A DNA stretch of 29,005 bases from Perkinsus olseni (lineage: Eukaryota; Perkinsozoa; Perkinsida). The stretch spans positions 1-29,005 of the forward strand of contig JABANN010000435.1 in the NCBI GenBank assembly GCA_013115125.1, written 5' to 3'. Under the pieces are notes generated by a model that saw nothing but the letters and a program-made list of their open reading frames with translations, was not told the DNA's origin and did no database searches. Below are positions 1-7,981 of the stretch, piece by piece; position 1 is the first letter of the stretch, and every line of letters begins with the position of its first letter. A program made the position numbers and the translations under genes.

Positions 1-206
1 GGTAGTTCTGGTCGGTTTTTCCTTAAAGCCGGTCGTCGCCGGGGGATTTGTGCGCTCGCCCGGGGCCCTGCCCGGGCTCGCTGATGTGTCGCTTGCGCGA
101 CAGTTTATGGTTTTTGGCAAACCCGGCGCCTTACCACCTAGTTCGAGTTGTACGGCGACATGGCGACTGCATCGCTGCCAACTTTGCGCTGGAAACCGCT
201 AGTGAT

Positions 207-893
207 CAGGGGCCTATTTCACGAGGGCTCATAAGGAGCAGAAATTGTAAGGTGCCTTACGGTTTTCTCGTAAGCCGCTTTCGCATCCTTACGATTTGAG
301 TCGTAAGGGTAAGGTGCCATGAGGCTCCTCACCATAAGGCACCTCACCGTAAGACTCCTTGCATAAGGAGGGATAAGGAAGCGCTCCTAACGTAAGGCTA
401 TTTCACGAAAGGCCTTTTGACATGCCTCTTTACGGACCTCCTCCGGGGGTTCCCTACGTGGACTTGCCATGTGCGCCTTACGGGATCTTTGCGGTTTCTC
501 TCCGCTCATGGCTTGACCCGCATCGGTATTCCCCGGGAAAGTTCAATTCTCGCTCCACGAACTTTCTCGGACATTTCGGACTTGAAGGAATTTAATTCCT
601 GGAATTACCTCATGTTCCCACTTCCACTCGGCGTTTTCCTTGAGATTCGCTAAGATAGCAAGACATCCCCAAGTTGTACTAAATCTTTTCTCAAAGCTGC
701 GTGTCTTCACGCATGCATTTCGCTTATAAGCCACCGTAAGGTGCCCCTCATAAGGTGCACCATACGGATAGGTGCATAAGGTGCAAAGAGCGATTTCTTG
801 TGAAAGAATCTCCTTGCGTCGTAAGGCACCTTGCTCCTTGCACCTGTCCGTGAGGTGTTCCGTGAAGAGCCTTTCTTGTGGAATAGGCCCCTG
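207..893. mobile_element. Short non-autonomous DNA transposon with hAT-like ends
   Basis: The left end starts CAGGGGCCTATTTCACGA and the right end is its imperfect inverse (CAGGGGCCTATTCCACAAG read on the minus strand). The CAGGGG tips resemble hAT-superfamily termini. Inside both ends there are many subterminal copies of a TAAGG / CCTTA motif, often as GTAAGGTGCC, in both orientations; such arrays are typical transposase-binding regions. No transposase ORF is present, so it would depend on a transposase supplied elsewhere. I see no convincing 8-bp target-site duplication (left flank CTAGTGAT, right flank ACGTTGCC), so the insertion is old, rearranged, or not hAT. A second element at 6474-7792 carries the same tips. 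Confidence 0.6.
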
Positions 894-1590
894 ACGTTGC
901 CAACACGGGCTTCGATGCCAGTGGCATGTTATTCAATAACGGTCATGCCTGTATTGCCGACCTTGTATAGATATATCAGCTCACTGATCAGCCTCCCGTA
1001 TTGGAAAGACCAACCATGTCCGCCTTGCCAGATGGAGACTATCCGTCTCCCCCTTCGTCGCTAGCTTTGGTCAAGAAAGTTGGTGTTGCCCATACCATAG
1101 AGTCGGGAAAGGATTAATCATTCTTGTCGACCTGCTTTGACCGGTGCTCCCGACTCGGGAGTCCCGAGCGATCGTGGGACGCCGGGCACAGCTTTATCAT
1201 GTCGTACTTGGATGGGAGGAAAGGGGCTCACAGTCGCCCCGCCTCTTCGGAAAAAACTGTGACACTATACAGCCAACCGGCAGCTTATGCATCGGCCCAA
1301 TAGTCGGTGTTGGTATGCACACTATTTAATGTATCGGGTACACTGTGCACTTTCTCGGCATTCACTCTAATGTAGGATTTGTTTCACGAGGCAAAAACCT
1401 ATAAGTCTTTCGCGAACGTGAATTGAGCGGTAAAGTACTTTCTTCGCCCGCCTTCATCAGACGAAGTTCATCTCTGGCGCCACTGACAAGTAGCCCTAGG
1501 AATCTAGGTGGCGGCAGACCCAATCCAAGCACTGCGTCATTATCTAGCAATGCGAAGTAAGTACTCGCGCATAAAACCAACAAGAAGTGA
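894..1590. other. Stretch without a recognisable gene
   Basis: No ORF here has a family signature that I can name. The stretch holds two overlapping odd-centred palindromes at 1147-1161 and 1154-1168, described separately. Confidence 0.5.
1147..1168. repeat. Two overlapping 15-nt odd-centred palindromes
   Basis: Positions 1147-1161 read CTCCCGA-C-TCGGGAG and positions 1154-1168 read CTCGGGA-G-TCCCGAG. Each has perfect 7-bp arms and a one-nucleotide centre, and the right arm of the first overlaps the left arm of the second. Confidence 0.85.
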
Positions 1591-1824
1591 GTGCATCGGA
1601 GAAAGTCTATACTGTCCCAGCACAATAAGACCATTTGTCCACACTGTGGACAAATGTGTACTGATGGTGACACCCGTGGCGCTGGGAACAGTAACAGGGG
1701 TGCCATGCTCGAGGCCTACTACTGCGGTCGACGCCTCACGTTCCTGATCTACGCTCCTCAGCGAGACTGGTTTGTGTGGAGTCTCAAATCTGAGCGCGCA
1801 ATTGTTATCTCTACCACAAGCTGA
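1591..1824 (+). CDS. Zinc-knuckle-like ORF, unknown function (uncertain)
   Basis: This short frame starts at GTG, not ATG, so at best it is an internal exon. It contains CPHCGQMC near residue 17 and a later YYC followed by GRR. Two CxxC-like pairs with aromatic and arginine residues would fit a small zinc ribbon, but I cannot place the family. The codons for CPHCG coincide with the perfect palindrome at 1632-1656. No acceptor or donor could be fixed and the frame may be chance. Confidence 0.25.
   Translation: MHRRKSILSQHNKTICPHCGQMCTDGDTRGAGNSNRGAMLEAYYCGRRLTFLIYAPQRDWFVWSLKSERAIVISTTS
1632..1656. repeat. 25-nt perfect palindrome, 1-nt centre
   Basis: The 12-bp arms CATTTGTCCACA and TGTGGACAAATG flank a single C at 1644. 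It lies inside the zinc-knuckle-like frame. Confidence 0.95.
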
Positions 1825-1964
1825 AGCATTCTACCCAGGATGCTTGAAAGGACGCCACCTGGGGACTGTCCCACTCGGGCTAGCACGCATACTAATCGTG
1901 ATTCATTGATGGAGCTACCGGAGCCTCGAACTTGACGTCGTACGATTCCGTCTTGCACTGTGAA

Positions 1965-2023
1965 GTCGCTCGCCAATGGTCTTTAGTGTGCAAGTTGCAC
2001 ACTAAAGACCATTGGCGAGCGAC
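1965..2023. repeat. 59-nt perfect palindrome, 1-nt centre
   Basis: The left arm 1965-1993 begins GTCGCTCGCCAATGGTC. The right arm 1995-2023 is its exact reverse complement, with a single G at 1994 between them. All 29 pairs match, so the structure is young or is kept perfect by some process. There is no T-run after it and no adjacent gene, so it is not a bacterial-type terminator. Confidence 0.97.
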
Positions 2024-2040
2024 AAACTCTCATATCTCTC

Positions 2041-2055
2041 CCTCAATGATTGAGG
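2041..2055. repeat. 15-nt odd-centred palindrome
   Basis: CCTCAAT-G-ATTGAGG: perfect 7-bp arms and a one-nucleotide centre, 17 nt after the 59-nt palindrome. Confidence 0.85.
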
Positions 2056-2426
2056 CTCAATCGGAGAAGGACCAAAACAGCGTGATCTGATATTCTGCAA
2101 TCTAGGGCATTAGAAGAGCCCATGCTCAATATCGTCAACTGCTTTCACGAGTGACGGCACCCATAGCAGCGAATGTAGTGAATTTCAACCGCTCCTGTGG
2201 TTCCTCGCATGTTCCATGATGTACAACTTCATAATGTCTGCGACGCTCGCATTGCGCTGAGTCCTAATCTCCCAGCGAGAGCCACAACATTTGTAAGAGG
2301 AGGGGCCGCTCAGCTTCCTGTTTCATTCCAAATTGCTCGTGGTGCTGCTAACTATTACGCCTAGTCACAAGGCCCTAGTGCAATTCCGTTGTCCGTCTAT
2401 CCTAAGTGACGTGTAAATACAAGCGT

Positions 2427-2477
2427 ACAGAGCCCAGGCTGCATGGCATAGGCTATGCCATGCAGCCTGGGCTCTGT
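2427..2477. repeat. 51-nt perfect palindrome, 1-nt centre
   Basis: The left arm 2427-2451 begins ACAGAGCCCAGGCTGC. The right arm 2453-2477 is its exact reverse complement around a single G at 2452. All 25 pairs match. Its sequence is unrelated to the 59-nt palindrome 400 bp upstream, so this is a shared architecture and not a shared sequence. Confidence 0.97.
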
Positions 2478-2532
2478 CGATTAACATAGAATAGGTTGCC
2501 TCCCTCGGATTTGCACTATCAGCATAGATCAG

Positions 2533-2547
2533 GCTGATCTGATCAGC
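2533..2547. repeat. 15-nt odd-centred palindrome
   Basis: GCTGATC-T-GATCAGC: perfect 7-bp arms around one T. Confidence 0.85.
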
Positions 2548-3361
2548 TGAGTTGAATAGTTTACTTCGCTGCCGGCGCTTAGATTAGTTATGCGCGCACA
2601 CCGGTACATTAGTAGGAAAGTGCGTTCTCGGCACAACGTGGCAAGTCTGTCTACTTTCTCTACTGCGCACGATGTCACGCTGGGTGGGAGACAGGCCCGT
2701 CTCATAGACAGCGTCTCTGTCTCAGCGATTATACCATACACCGCCAAGCGAATGTTTCATGCTCACTGCGCTGTGCAGCTGCTGTCTGACTCGCCCAACT
2801 CACTGCCCCTCACTGTGTAACGTGACTTGTGCTCCGGCATGGCATCGTGTTTGCCTGCGAGACAGAGATCCACTACGTCACTGAGGTTCACCAAGGTTGG
2901 CTCCGGAGACAGCAACGGCGGCGCGCAGTGTTGAGAACTCAGAGCAGCCGTCGACCGTCCCAACTTCCAGTCTACCTTGATCATAGAGTGTGATCCCTCT
3001 GGCTCTAGAAGACCGAAGACTGACCTCCATGGCAACGCCGATGCAACAGACGCTTCTCAGAATGCCTTTGGAGATGTCGGGTTGAGACTGTCCCGCTCAG
3101 GCACACGCAGGTTCGACCTACTCTATCGATCGACGATCGCGCTATTCCCGCCTGGAACGAAAGCCGGAAGTCGCGTCCTCCGGCGGACGCTCAATTTTCC
3201 GCTATGAATCTGCTTGGAGTTGACATCTCTGAGACTCTCCTTCCCGGATTGTCATTGGCCTAGTACGGTCGCAGTTGTTGTTTTTTCCTGATAGTTTTTT
3301 CGAAACTCGTTCTTGTTTCACATGACTATCACCGTGCTGCCGCTTTGAACCCTGCTTCTAG

Positions 3362-3660
3362 GCTTCGTGGCCGGCAAAGTCTCTAAAGACATTAGGTTCT
3401 CCTCCTACCTCCCTGGTGCCCAGGTTGAGTTGACGCAATCTTTTTTCGACGAGGAGGTGGTGATCGACCTGACCTGTGACGAAGAGAAGTTCGAGGGGTC
3501 TGGAACTATATTCACGGACTCCACGACTACCTATAAGGCAACGGTCCCTCTCTACAAATTCTATCCGGATGGCCGGGTTGTCGACCCATTCAAGATTGCT
3601 TCATTCAGGCAACAGGTGAATCAGCTTTGCGGTGAAAGGAGCGTACCCGACGACTATTAG
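3362..3660 (+). CDS. Exon-like ORF, unknown function
   Basis: The open frame has protein-like composition: alternating hydrophobic and polar residues, an acidic segment VIDLTCDEEKFEG near residues 35-47 and a YKFYPDGR segment near residue 65. It begins after a CTTCTAG that could serve as a 3' splice site; the first in-frame start is GTG at 3367, so an upstream exon would be expected. It ends at TAG 3658-3660. I do not recognise the family. It could be the last exon of an otherwise decayed gene or a chance frame. Confidence 0.3.
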
Positions 3661-3792
3661 TGTATGCTCTTTCTTACTCGTAGCACGACCAGCGTGTTAC
3701 GATGTTCACTGAGGTCGAGCGCGCCCCACTTATTCTTTCATTCGCAGCAGCTGGTGATTAGTCTCGGTATTGGCCACCGCACTCAGTACGGT

Positions 3793-3813
3793 GAACATCA
3801 CCGGGTGATGTTC
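3793..3813. repeat. 21-nt perfect palindrome, 1-nt centre
   Basis: GAACATCACC-G-GGTGATGTTC: perfect 10-bp arms around one G. Confidence 0.92.
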
Positions 3814-4020
3814 TCTCATGTTTTCACTTATTATTCTCCCGCAAGTACTGCACAACTGGGGAGGTTCGATACAGCTCGGATCTGCAGCTGTTGAGGTCTG
3901 TCGTTCTGTCGAACTGCGAATCTCAGCAACAGCGACTAGCTACTGTTACTATGGCATTCTCGTCCAAAAGGCTTTTTCGTCAGTGGTAACGAATTTTTCG
4001 GTCAGGGCGCTTCGCCTGAG

Positions 4021-4035
4021 GATCAGGCCCTGATC
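4021..4035. repeat. 15-nt odd-centred palindrome
   Basis: GATCAGG-C-CCTGATC: perfect 7-bp arms. Confidence 0.85.
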
Positions 4036-4177
4036 GACGATCATTGCTTTACCTCCCTCAACTAGGTCTATCGATTGTCGGAAAGATTTGTGTTGACTAA
4101 GTAGCTCACAATGGAATTCTTACATGAAGAGTGGAATCATAGACAGTGGAGCTCTACTAGCACGAGGCCGGTTCCCA

Positions 4178-4192
4178 TTGTTCTAAGAACAA
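4178..4192. repeat. 15-nt odd-centred palindrome
   Basis: TTGTTCT-A-AGAACAA: perfect 7-bp arms. Confidence 0.85.
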
Positions 4193-4389
4193 GGTGACAG
4201 CATCGCATATTGGGCGCCGCGCGCCGAACTTGTCTACTCTGTAAACCACACGAACGTTGAGACTCGGTGGAAACAAGCAAGAATAGTGTGAAAGCGCCAA
4301 GAAAAACATGAGGCGCTGGTCAAATGCCAAGACTATCACAGAAGAGTCACCGCTGTTGTGAATGCCGCCGGGGTTTTGTCACTTCTGGG

Positions 4390-4539
4390 TCAAGGTGACC
4401 TTGAAAAGGTGAAAAGAAAAATTGTGATTCACAATGAGAGCCAGTTGAGTCAACTGATTGGTGGAGAAGCATCCTACTCCGGTATTGGCGGACCTCCGCA
4501 ACCCGGTCGGGTTCATGCATATAGTCAACTGAGTTGACT
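4390..4539. repeat. Cluster of four odd-centred palindromes
   Basis: Within 150 bp there are TCAAGGT-G-ACCTTGA (4390-4404), ATTGTGA-T-TCACAAT (4421-4435), CAGTTGA-G-TCAACTG (4442-4456) and AGTCAACT-G-AGTTGACT (4523-4539). The last overlaps a 9-bp-arm inverted repeat with a 2-nt centre at 4526-4545. The third and fourth share the AGTTGA / TCAACT core in opposite arrangement. Confidence 0.88.
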
Positions 4540-4728
4540 CAGTTGTGTCAGGCGGCTGATGTTGCGACGAGACGGGTTCCTGGCATGCCGTCTGCGCGGC
4601 ATTCCGAATACCGGCCCCATTCCTGAGACGGCATTCAACTGAGGTTTGCAGACACAGTGAACAAGCTCGTGTAATCTCGAAGGACTAGTTTTTAGCGAGT
4701 CAGACTTGACTAGGGAGAGCAAGACAAC

Positions 4729-4953
4729 ATGGCCCGCGTGAACTTACGGAAGACCTCGGGCTTAAGCCAACGAGTTGCGTTTTATGTATTAGTCACCGGC
4801 GGTCTCAGTCTTTTACGCCTCAACGCAACTCCGCAGCCATCGGTCCACAACAAGGCATCATTCACTCATCATCACGGATATGGTTTGGATTGTTTAGAAC
4901 TGATAAATCAGAGGAAGTTGGCTCATCATGAGAACACAGATAATATCATTTAA
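4729..4953 (+). CDS. Small ORF with a signal-peptide-like N terminus (uncertain)
   Basis: An ATG in good context (CAACATGG) opens a 74-residue frame. Basic residues near the start are followed by a hydrophobic run (VAFYVLVTGGLSLL, about residues 17-30), as in a secretory signal peptide or membrane anchor. The rest is polar and His/Asn-rich, with no recognisable domain. It could be the first exon of a secreted protein or a chance frame. It runs opposite to the gene at 5009-5812. Confidence 0.3.
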   Translation: MARVNLRKTSGLSQRVAFYVLVTGGLSLLRLNATPQPSVHNKASFTHHHGYGLDCLELINQRKLAHHENTDNII

Positions 4954-5008
4954 GTGTCCTCTGCCGTGCCTTCGTGACTGGCTGCTTCTGCGTAGGCAAA
5001 CACTGACC

Positions 5009-5812
5009 CTACTGAAGTAGGACCCAGGAGCCTTTCTTGACGTGCTCAGCAGTCTGACGATGCACTTCGCATACATTCGCGAATGAGTGATACTCATTCA
5101 ACAGAACTTCTCTCAAAGCCGAGCAGAGATTGTTTAGTTCCTTGACGGCCGAGGCGCCCTTTTTGCCCATCTCCTTCAATCCTTCACCGTCGATAGATTT
5201 GTCCCGTGGTCCACGGGCCGTGGATGGCTATCGCTGTATGTGTTCAGATGCTTCGATCCCGCAAGAACACCAGCATGAAATTCTTTCAAATTCTTCTTCA
5301 AACTTGTAACGTCAAGGCTTTTGACAGGGTCCTTGGTGAACGTCCTCACAAAAGCATCTTCTCCTCTACCAGTTTTTCTGACGTATCCATTATGACTAAA
5401 AAAGAGAAGCAATGAGAGTCAGCATTAGCGTCACGAATTCACGTTTCTCACAACTCGCTCTTAAACGGTTCACGGTGATTGAAACTCGTGGGGCAGATTA
5501 TCTCTGTCGTCCTAGCTGGGAAGTCTTTTCCCACAGCAACGGTCAATTGGCGAGTGCGCTCCGCGAGCCCGTCTCCGTAGATGCAGTAGGCTCTATCATC
5601 GGTGAGACCAATGCGTGCCTTATAGAGTGGAGGAAAGGCCTGAGAATAATTGCAATCATCAAAGCGCCTCTAATCGTCACGTGAGTGTCCCTGGATGTGC
5701 TTACGTCTGTAGCATCGTGCTTCCAATGACCGGCCGTCGCTCTCATCATCATCTTTCCCTGTACGGTGACCACCACCACTGCCATCGTGCACGTTCTCAG
5801 GATGCTGGTCAT
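5009..5812 (-). CDS. Spliced minus-strand gene of unknown family
   Basis: Two exons join cleanly: 5639-5455 and 5395 downward, across a 59-nt GT-AG intron (5454-5396) in phase 2. The first encodes a globular-looking stretch with YKARIGLTDDRAYCIYGDG and a PARTTEIICPT motif. The second gives SLDVTSLKKNLKEFH, probably helical. A further exon ending at TAG 5009-5011 encodes a helical segment (KELNNLCSALREVLLNEYHSF, split here by position only) and ends in WVLLQ; its left splice site, between about 5180 and 5290, is not resolved. Upstream, a GTAAGC at about 5684 could end another exon reaching 5812. The helices recall BAR-type coiled coils, but I cannot assign the family. A 15-nt palindrome (5210-5224) falls near the unresolved junction. 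Confidence 0.45.
5210..5224. repeat. 15-nt odd-centred palindrome
   Basis: TCCACGG-G-CCGTGGA: perfect 7-bp arms. An inverted repeat with 8-bp arms and a 3-nt centre (GAATGAGT-GAT-ACTCATTC, 5081-5099) lies upstream. Confidence 0.85.
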
Positions 5813-5955
5813 ACGCTTGAATTGACCGGATCGGTCGCACTAACGCTTGGAGAAGCTGATTCGATACACGAGGAAGGCCCTCCCCGTAACTCTGACACTA
5901 GCGACTAATCTGCTTCGATCTGAGTCAAGGCCATCGAGTCTGAGCAAACAATTGT

Positions 5956-6252
5956 GTGATTCTCGCGACCTATTCTGGTTCTGATTGTCGAGTGCGAGCA
6001 TTGGCCCAGCCTTATCCCACGAATCAGGATCCGCATGCCTACCCTGATAGGACGTACTTATGCCTTATGTATCACAACGAAGAAGGCAGGCTACACACCT
6101 ACGCCCCGCCCACTGCGTATTCTCGTACTCTGGGCACCGACTTCCGATGGAAATATACGAAGCGCTCGAAGTTCAAGCATACTCATCTGTCTCGTAGCGG
6201 CGAGCGAAAGAAGCGCCCCGTCGACGACACACTCCACTCGATCGGTTTGTGA
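5956..6252 (+). CDS. Exon-like ORF, unknown function (uncertain)
   Basis: This 98-codon frame is rich in Tyr, Arg and His, and its tail (GERKKRPVDD) is strongly basic then acidic. It starts at GTG, so a real gene would need an upstream exon. I recognise no domain. It overlaps other open frames and could be chance. Confidence 0.22.
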   Translation: MILATYSGSDCRVRALAQPYPTNQDPHAYPDRTYLCLMYHNEEGRLHTYAPPTAYSRTLGTDFRWKYTKRSKFKHTHLSRSGERKKRPVDDTLHSIGL

Positions 6253-6521
6253 GGCTAGTCGTCATCGATCTTTGCTGTGAATTGTCAGGCGAAGAGTTAG
6301 TGGAGTCCCATTTGCCCGCTTTAAAATGTCTCGACACCCCGAGATACATCAATTGCCTTCATCACCGGGCAGCGCTGAGGCTACCCAATGGGAGCACATC
6401 CACAACCAGGGTGGTCGGTGGCTGGGGAGTTATAATAAATCCCGCCCCAAGAACCCCCATTTACTACACGGGGAGAAATGCCGATTCACCCCTGGGGCCT
6501 ATTTCAAAATTCTCTTCAAAG

Positions 6522-6550
6522 AAGAGCTTCTTGAGCTTCAAGAAGCTCTT
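6522..6550. repeat. 29-nt inverted repeat, 13-bp arms
   Basis: AAGAGCTTCTTGA and TCAAGAAGCTCTT flank a GCT centre. It is one of the subterminal CTTCTTGAAG units of the surrounding element. Confidence 0.9.
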
Positions 6551-6680
6551 GAAAGAAGGGGCTCAGGAACCATAACGGGTTTCAAAATTCCGGTCTTCCT
6601 TCAAGAGGACCTCTTCAAACTCAGGAAGTCTTCTTGAAGCTCACGAAGGGAAATCCGAAGAGATGTCGGACTTGACGTAC

Positions 6681-6705
6681 GTGGGATTTGAACCCGGGAC
6701 CTTTA
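6681..6705 (-). repeat. tRNA 3'-end-like fragment
   Basis: On the minus strand this reads AAAGGTCCCGGGTTCAAATC followed by CCAC, a variable-loop/T-arm pattern. The stem pairs poorly and no D or anticodon arm is present, so it is a fragment inside the transposable element. Confidence 0.5.
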
Positions 6706-7792
6706 ACGCATGTGGGGAAAAGTGTTGCCGAAGGCAACACTTTTGTTCACGACCTCCCTGAGGTTCACGACCTCACTTTTGTTCCGGTGTGTGGTTCTCT
6801 CGCGACCTCCCGCCTTGCTTGGCACTAAGGCAGTAGTACTAACGAGTCAGGCAACTCGGGAGAATGTATAGGTTCGCTACTTGGAACAATCTGCCGCCAT
6901 CGCTGACGTCATCAGTAGGCTAAATTTCTTTGCTGGCTTGGTCGGTTGGTTAAGCTGATTAAGCTTTGCTGGCTTGGTCTGGCTTGCAAGTGTTGATCGC
7001 CTTCTGTGAACCCTTTCGGTTAATATATTCCACGGTCTTCCAGATTAACAACTGGAAACACTGATCCAGACTTGTAGTAATAACAATATCAATAACCGCA
7101 ATGATAGAGAATACCCACTCTCTACCACTATATATAACGACGTAGGTGGTAGATGATAACCACCAATGTAATACGTAATTACCACCTTACTTAATGATTA
7201 ATGATTGAACCACAGCTAGCGTACTAGCGTCAGGATACTTAAGCCACCCACAGAGTGTCCCGAGGACATCAGAATGGGGGAAAAAGAGACAATCTACACA
7301 ATTGCCGAAACTTCATCATTTGTGTCCTTTTGGGACGCAACACAAGCTCGAGGCCGCGGCTTCGATTCGGGGATACAACATCACCCAGGATAGAGGCACT
7401 TTGCCAAGCGTTGCTGGCGACTTGTCCGGGAACCACCGAATAAAGTGTCGAAACTTCCCTTTAACCTACCCCTGAGGAGGTTAAGTTTTTTGAAACGGAA
7501 AGTTCATGAAGATCAGACTTTCGAAATAGGTTACGAGCTTCTTGAAGCTTCTTACGAATTTCAACGTGTGAAAACCAGCTTCTTACAGGAAGGCTTCCTT
7601 AGTGAATAGCTCCTTCAAGAAGGGTTCTTGAACCTCAAGAAGTTCATGGTTTAAAGAGCCCTTCTTAAGGCTCTTAAAGGAGGATTTTGAAAGCCGTTGA
7701 GGCAAACTTTGGCGGTTTCACGCTCAAGAAGCTCAAGAATGCTTCTTTAAAGAGAATTTTGAAATAGGCCCCTGGGGGTTAATAGGAGTTTC

Positions 7793-7981
7793 AGGCGCGC
7801 GCGAGGCGCGCGAAGAAAATATCAAGGTATGCATGATCCGCAAGAATTCCGCGTAGTACCGAGTTAGAAGTTGCTATGGTGTAGCGAGTGGTATTCAACC
7901 GGAGTACCGCTCAGGGTGAGTATGCGTAATTAGGCCATCCGGGACGAATGGTCCCATTGAGGACCATTAATGCCTTAACCA
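7793..7981. other. Intergenic stretch
   Basis: A GC-alternating tract (7794-7818) follows the element. A small inverted repeat (GCCTTAA-CCA-TTAAGGC) at about 7972-7988 overlaps the stop codon of the minus-strand gene that begins at 7982. Confidence 0.5.

Larger units (their letters stand above)
2056..3361. other. Stretch without a recognisable gene
   Basis: Only short frames without family signatures occur here. The noteworthy contents are the palindromes at 2427-2477 and 2533-2547. Confidence 0.5.
3661..4728. other. Non-coding stretch rich in short perfect palindromes
   Basis: I see no supported gene. Seven odd-centred palindromes lie here, at 3793-3813, 4021-4035, 4178-4192, 4390-4404, 4421-4435, 4442-4456 and 4523-4539. 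Confidence 0.6.
6474..7792. mobile_element. Non-autonomous terminal-inverted-repeat element
   Basis: The left end (GAAATGCCGATTCACCCC, then GGGGCCTATTTCAAAATTCT, about 6474-6513) is the imperfect inverse of the right end around 7751-7792. The best-matched core is 6494-6520 against 7746-7772. Subterminal arrays of CTTCTTGAAG-type motifs in both orientations fill about 6515-6660 and 7500-7745, including a 29-nt inverted repeat with 13-bp arms at 6522-6550. The middle (about 6660-7440) has no transposase, only a minus-strand tRNA 3'-end-like piece at 6681-6705 and an AT-rich part. The GGGGCCTATTTC tip is shared with the 207-893 element, so both probably answer to one transposase family. No clear target-site duplication is visible. 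Confidence 0.6.

Noticed and set aside
1965-2477. Factor-independent terminators
   Set aside because: The hairpins have perfect long arms, no T-run and no upstream bacterial-type gene; the window is eukaryotic.
894-6473. Large composite transposon bounded by the two similar elements
   Set aside because: The two elements share only their tips, no outer target duplication is visible and no transposase lies between them; kept only as a possibility.
6522-6550. Member of the single-base-centre palindrome set
   Set aside because: Its centre is three bases and it belongs to the CTTCTTGAAG subterminal array of a transposable element.
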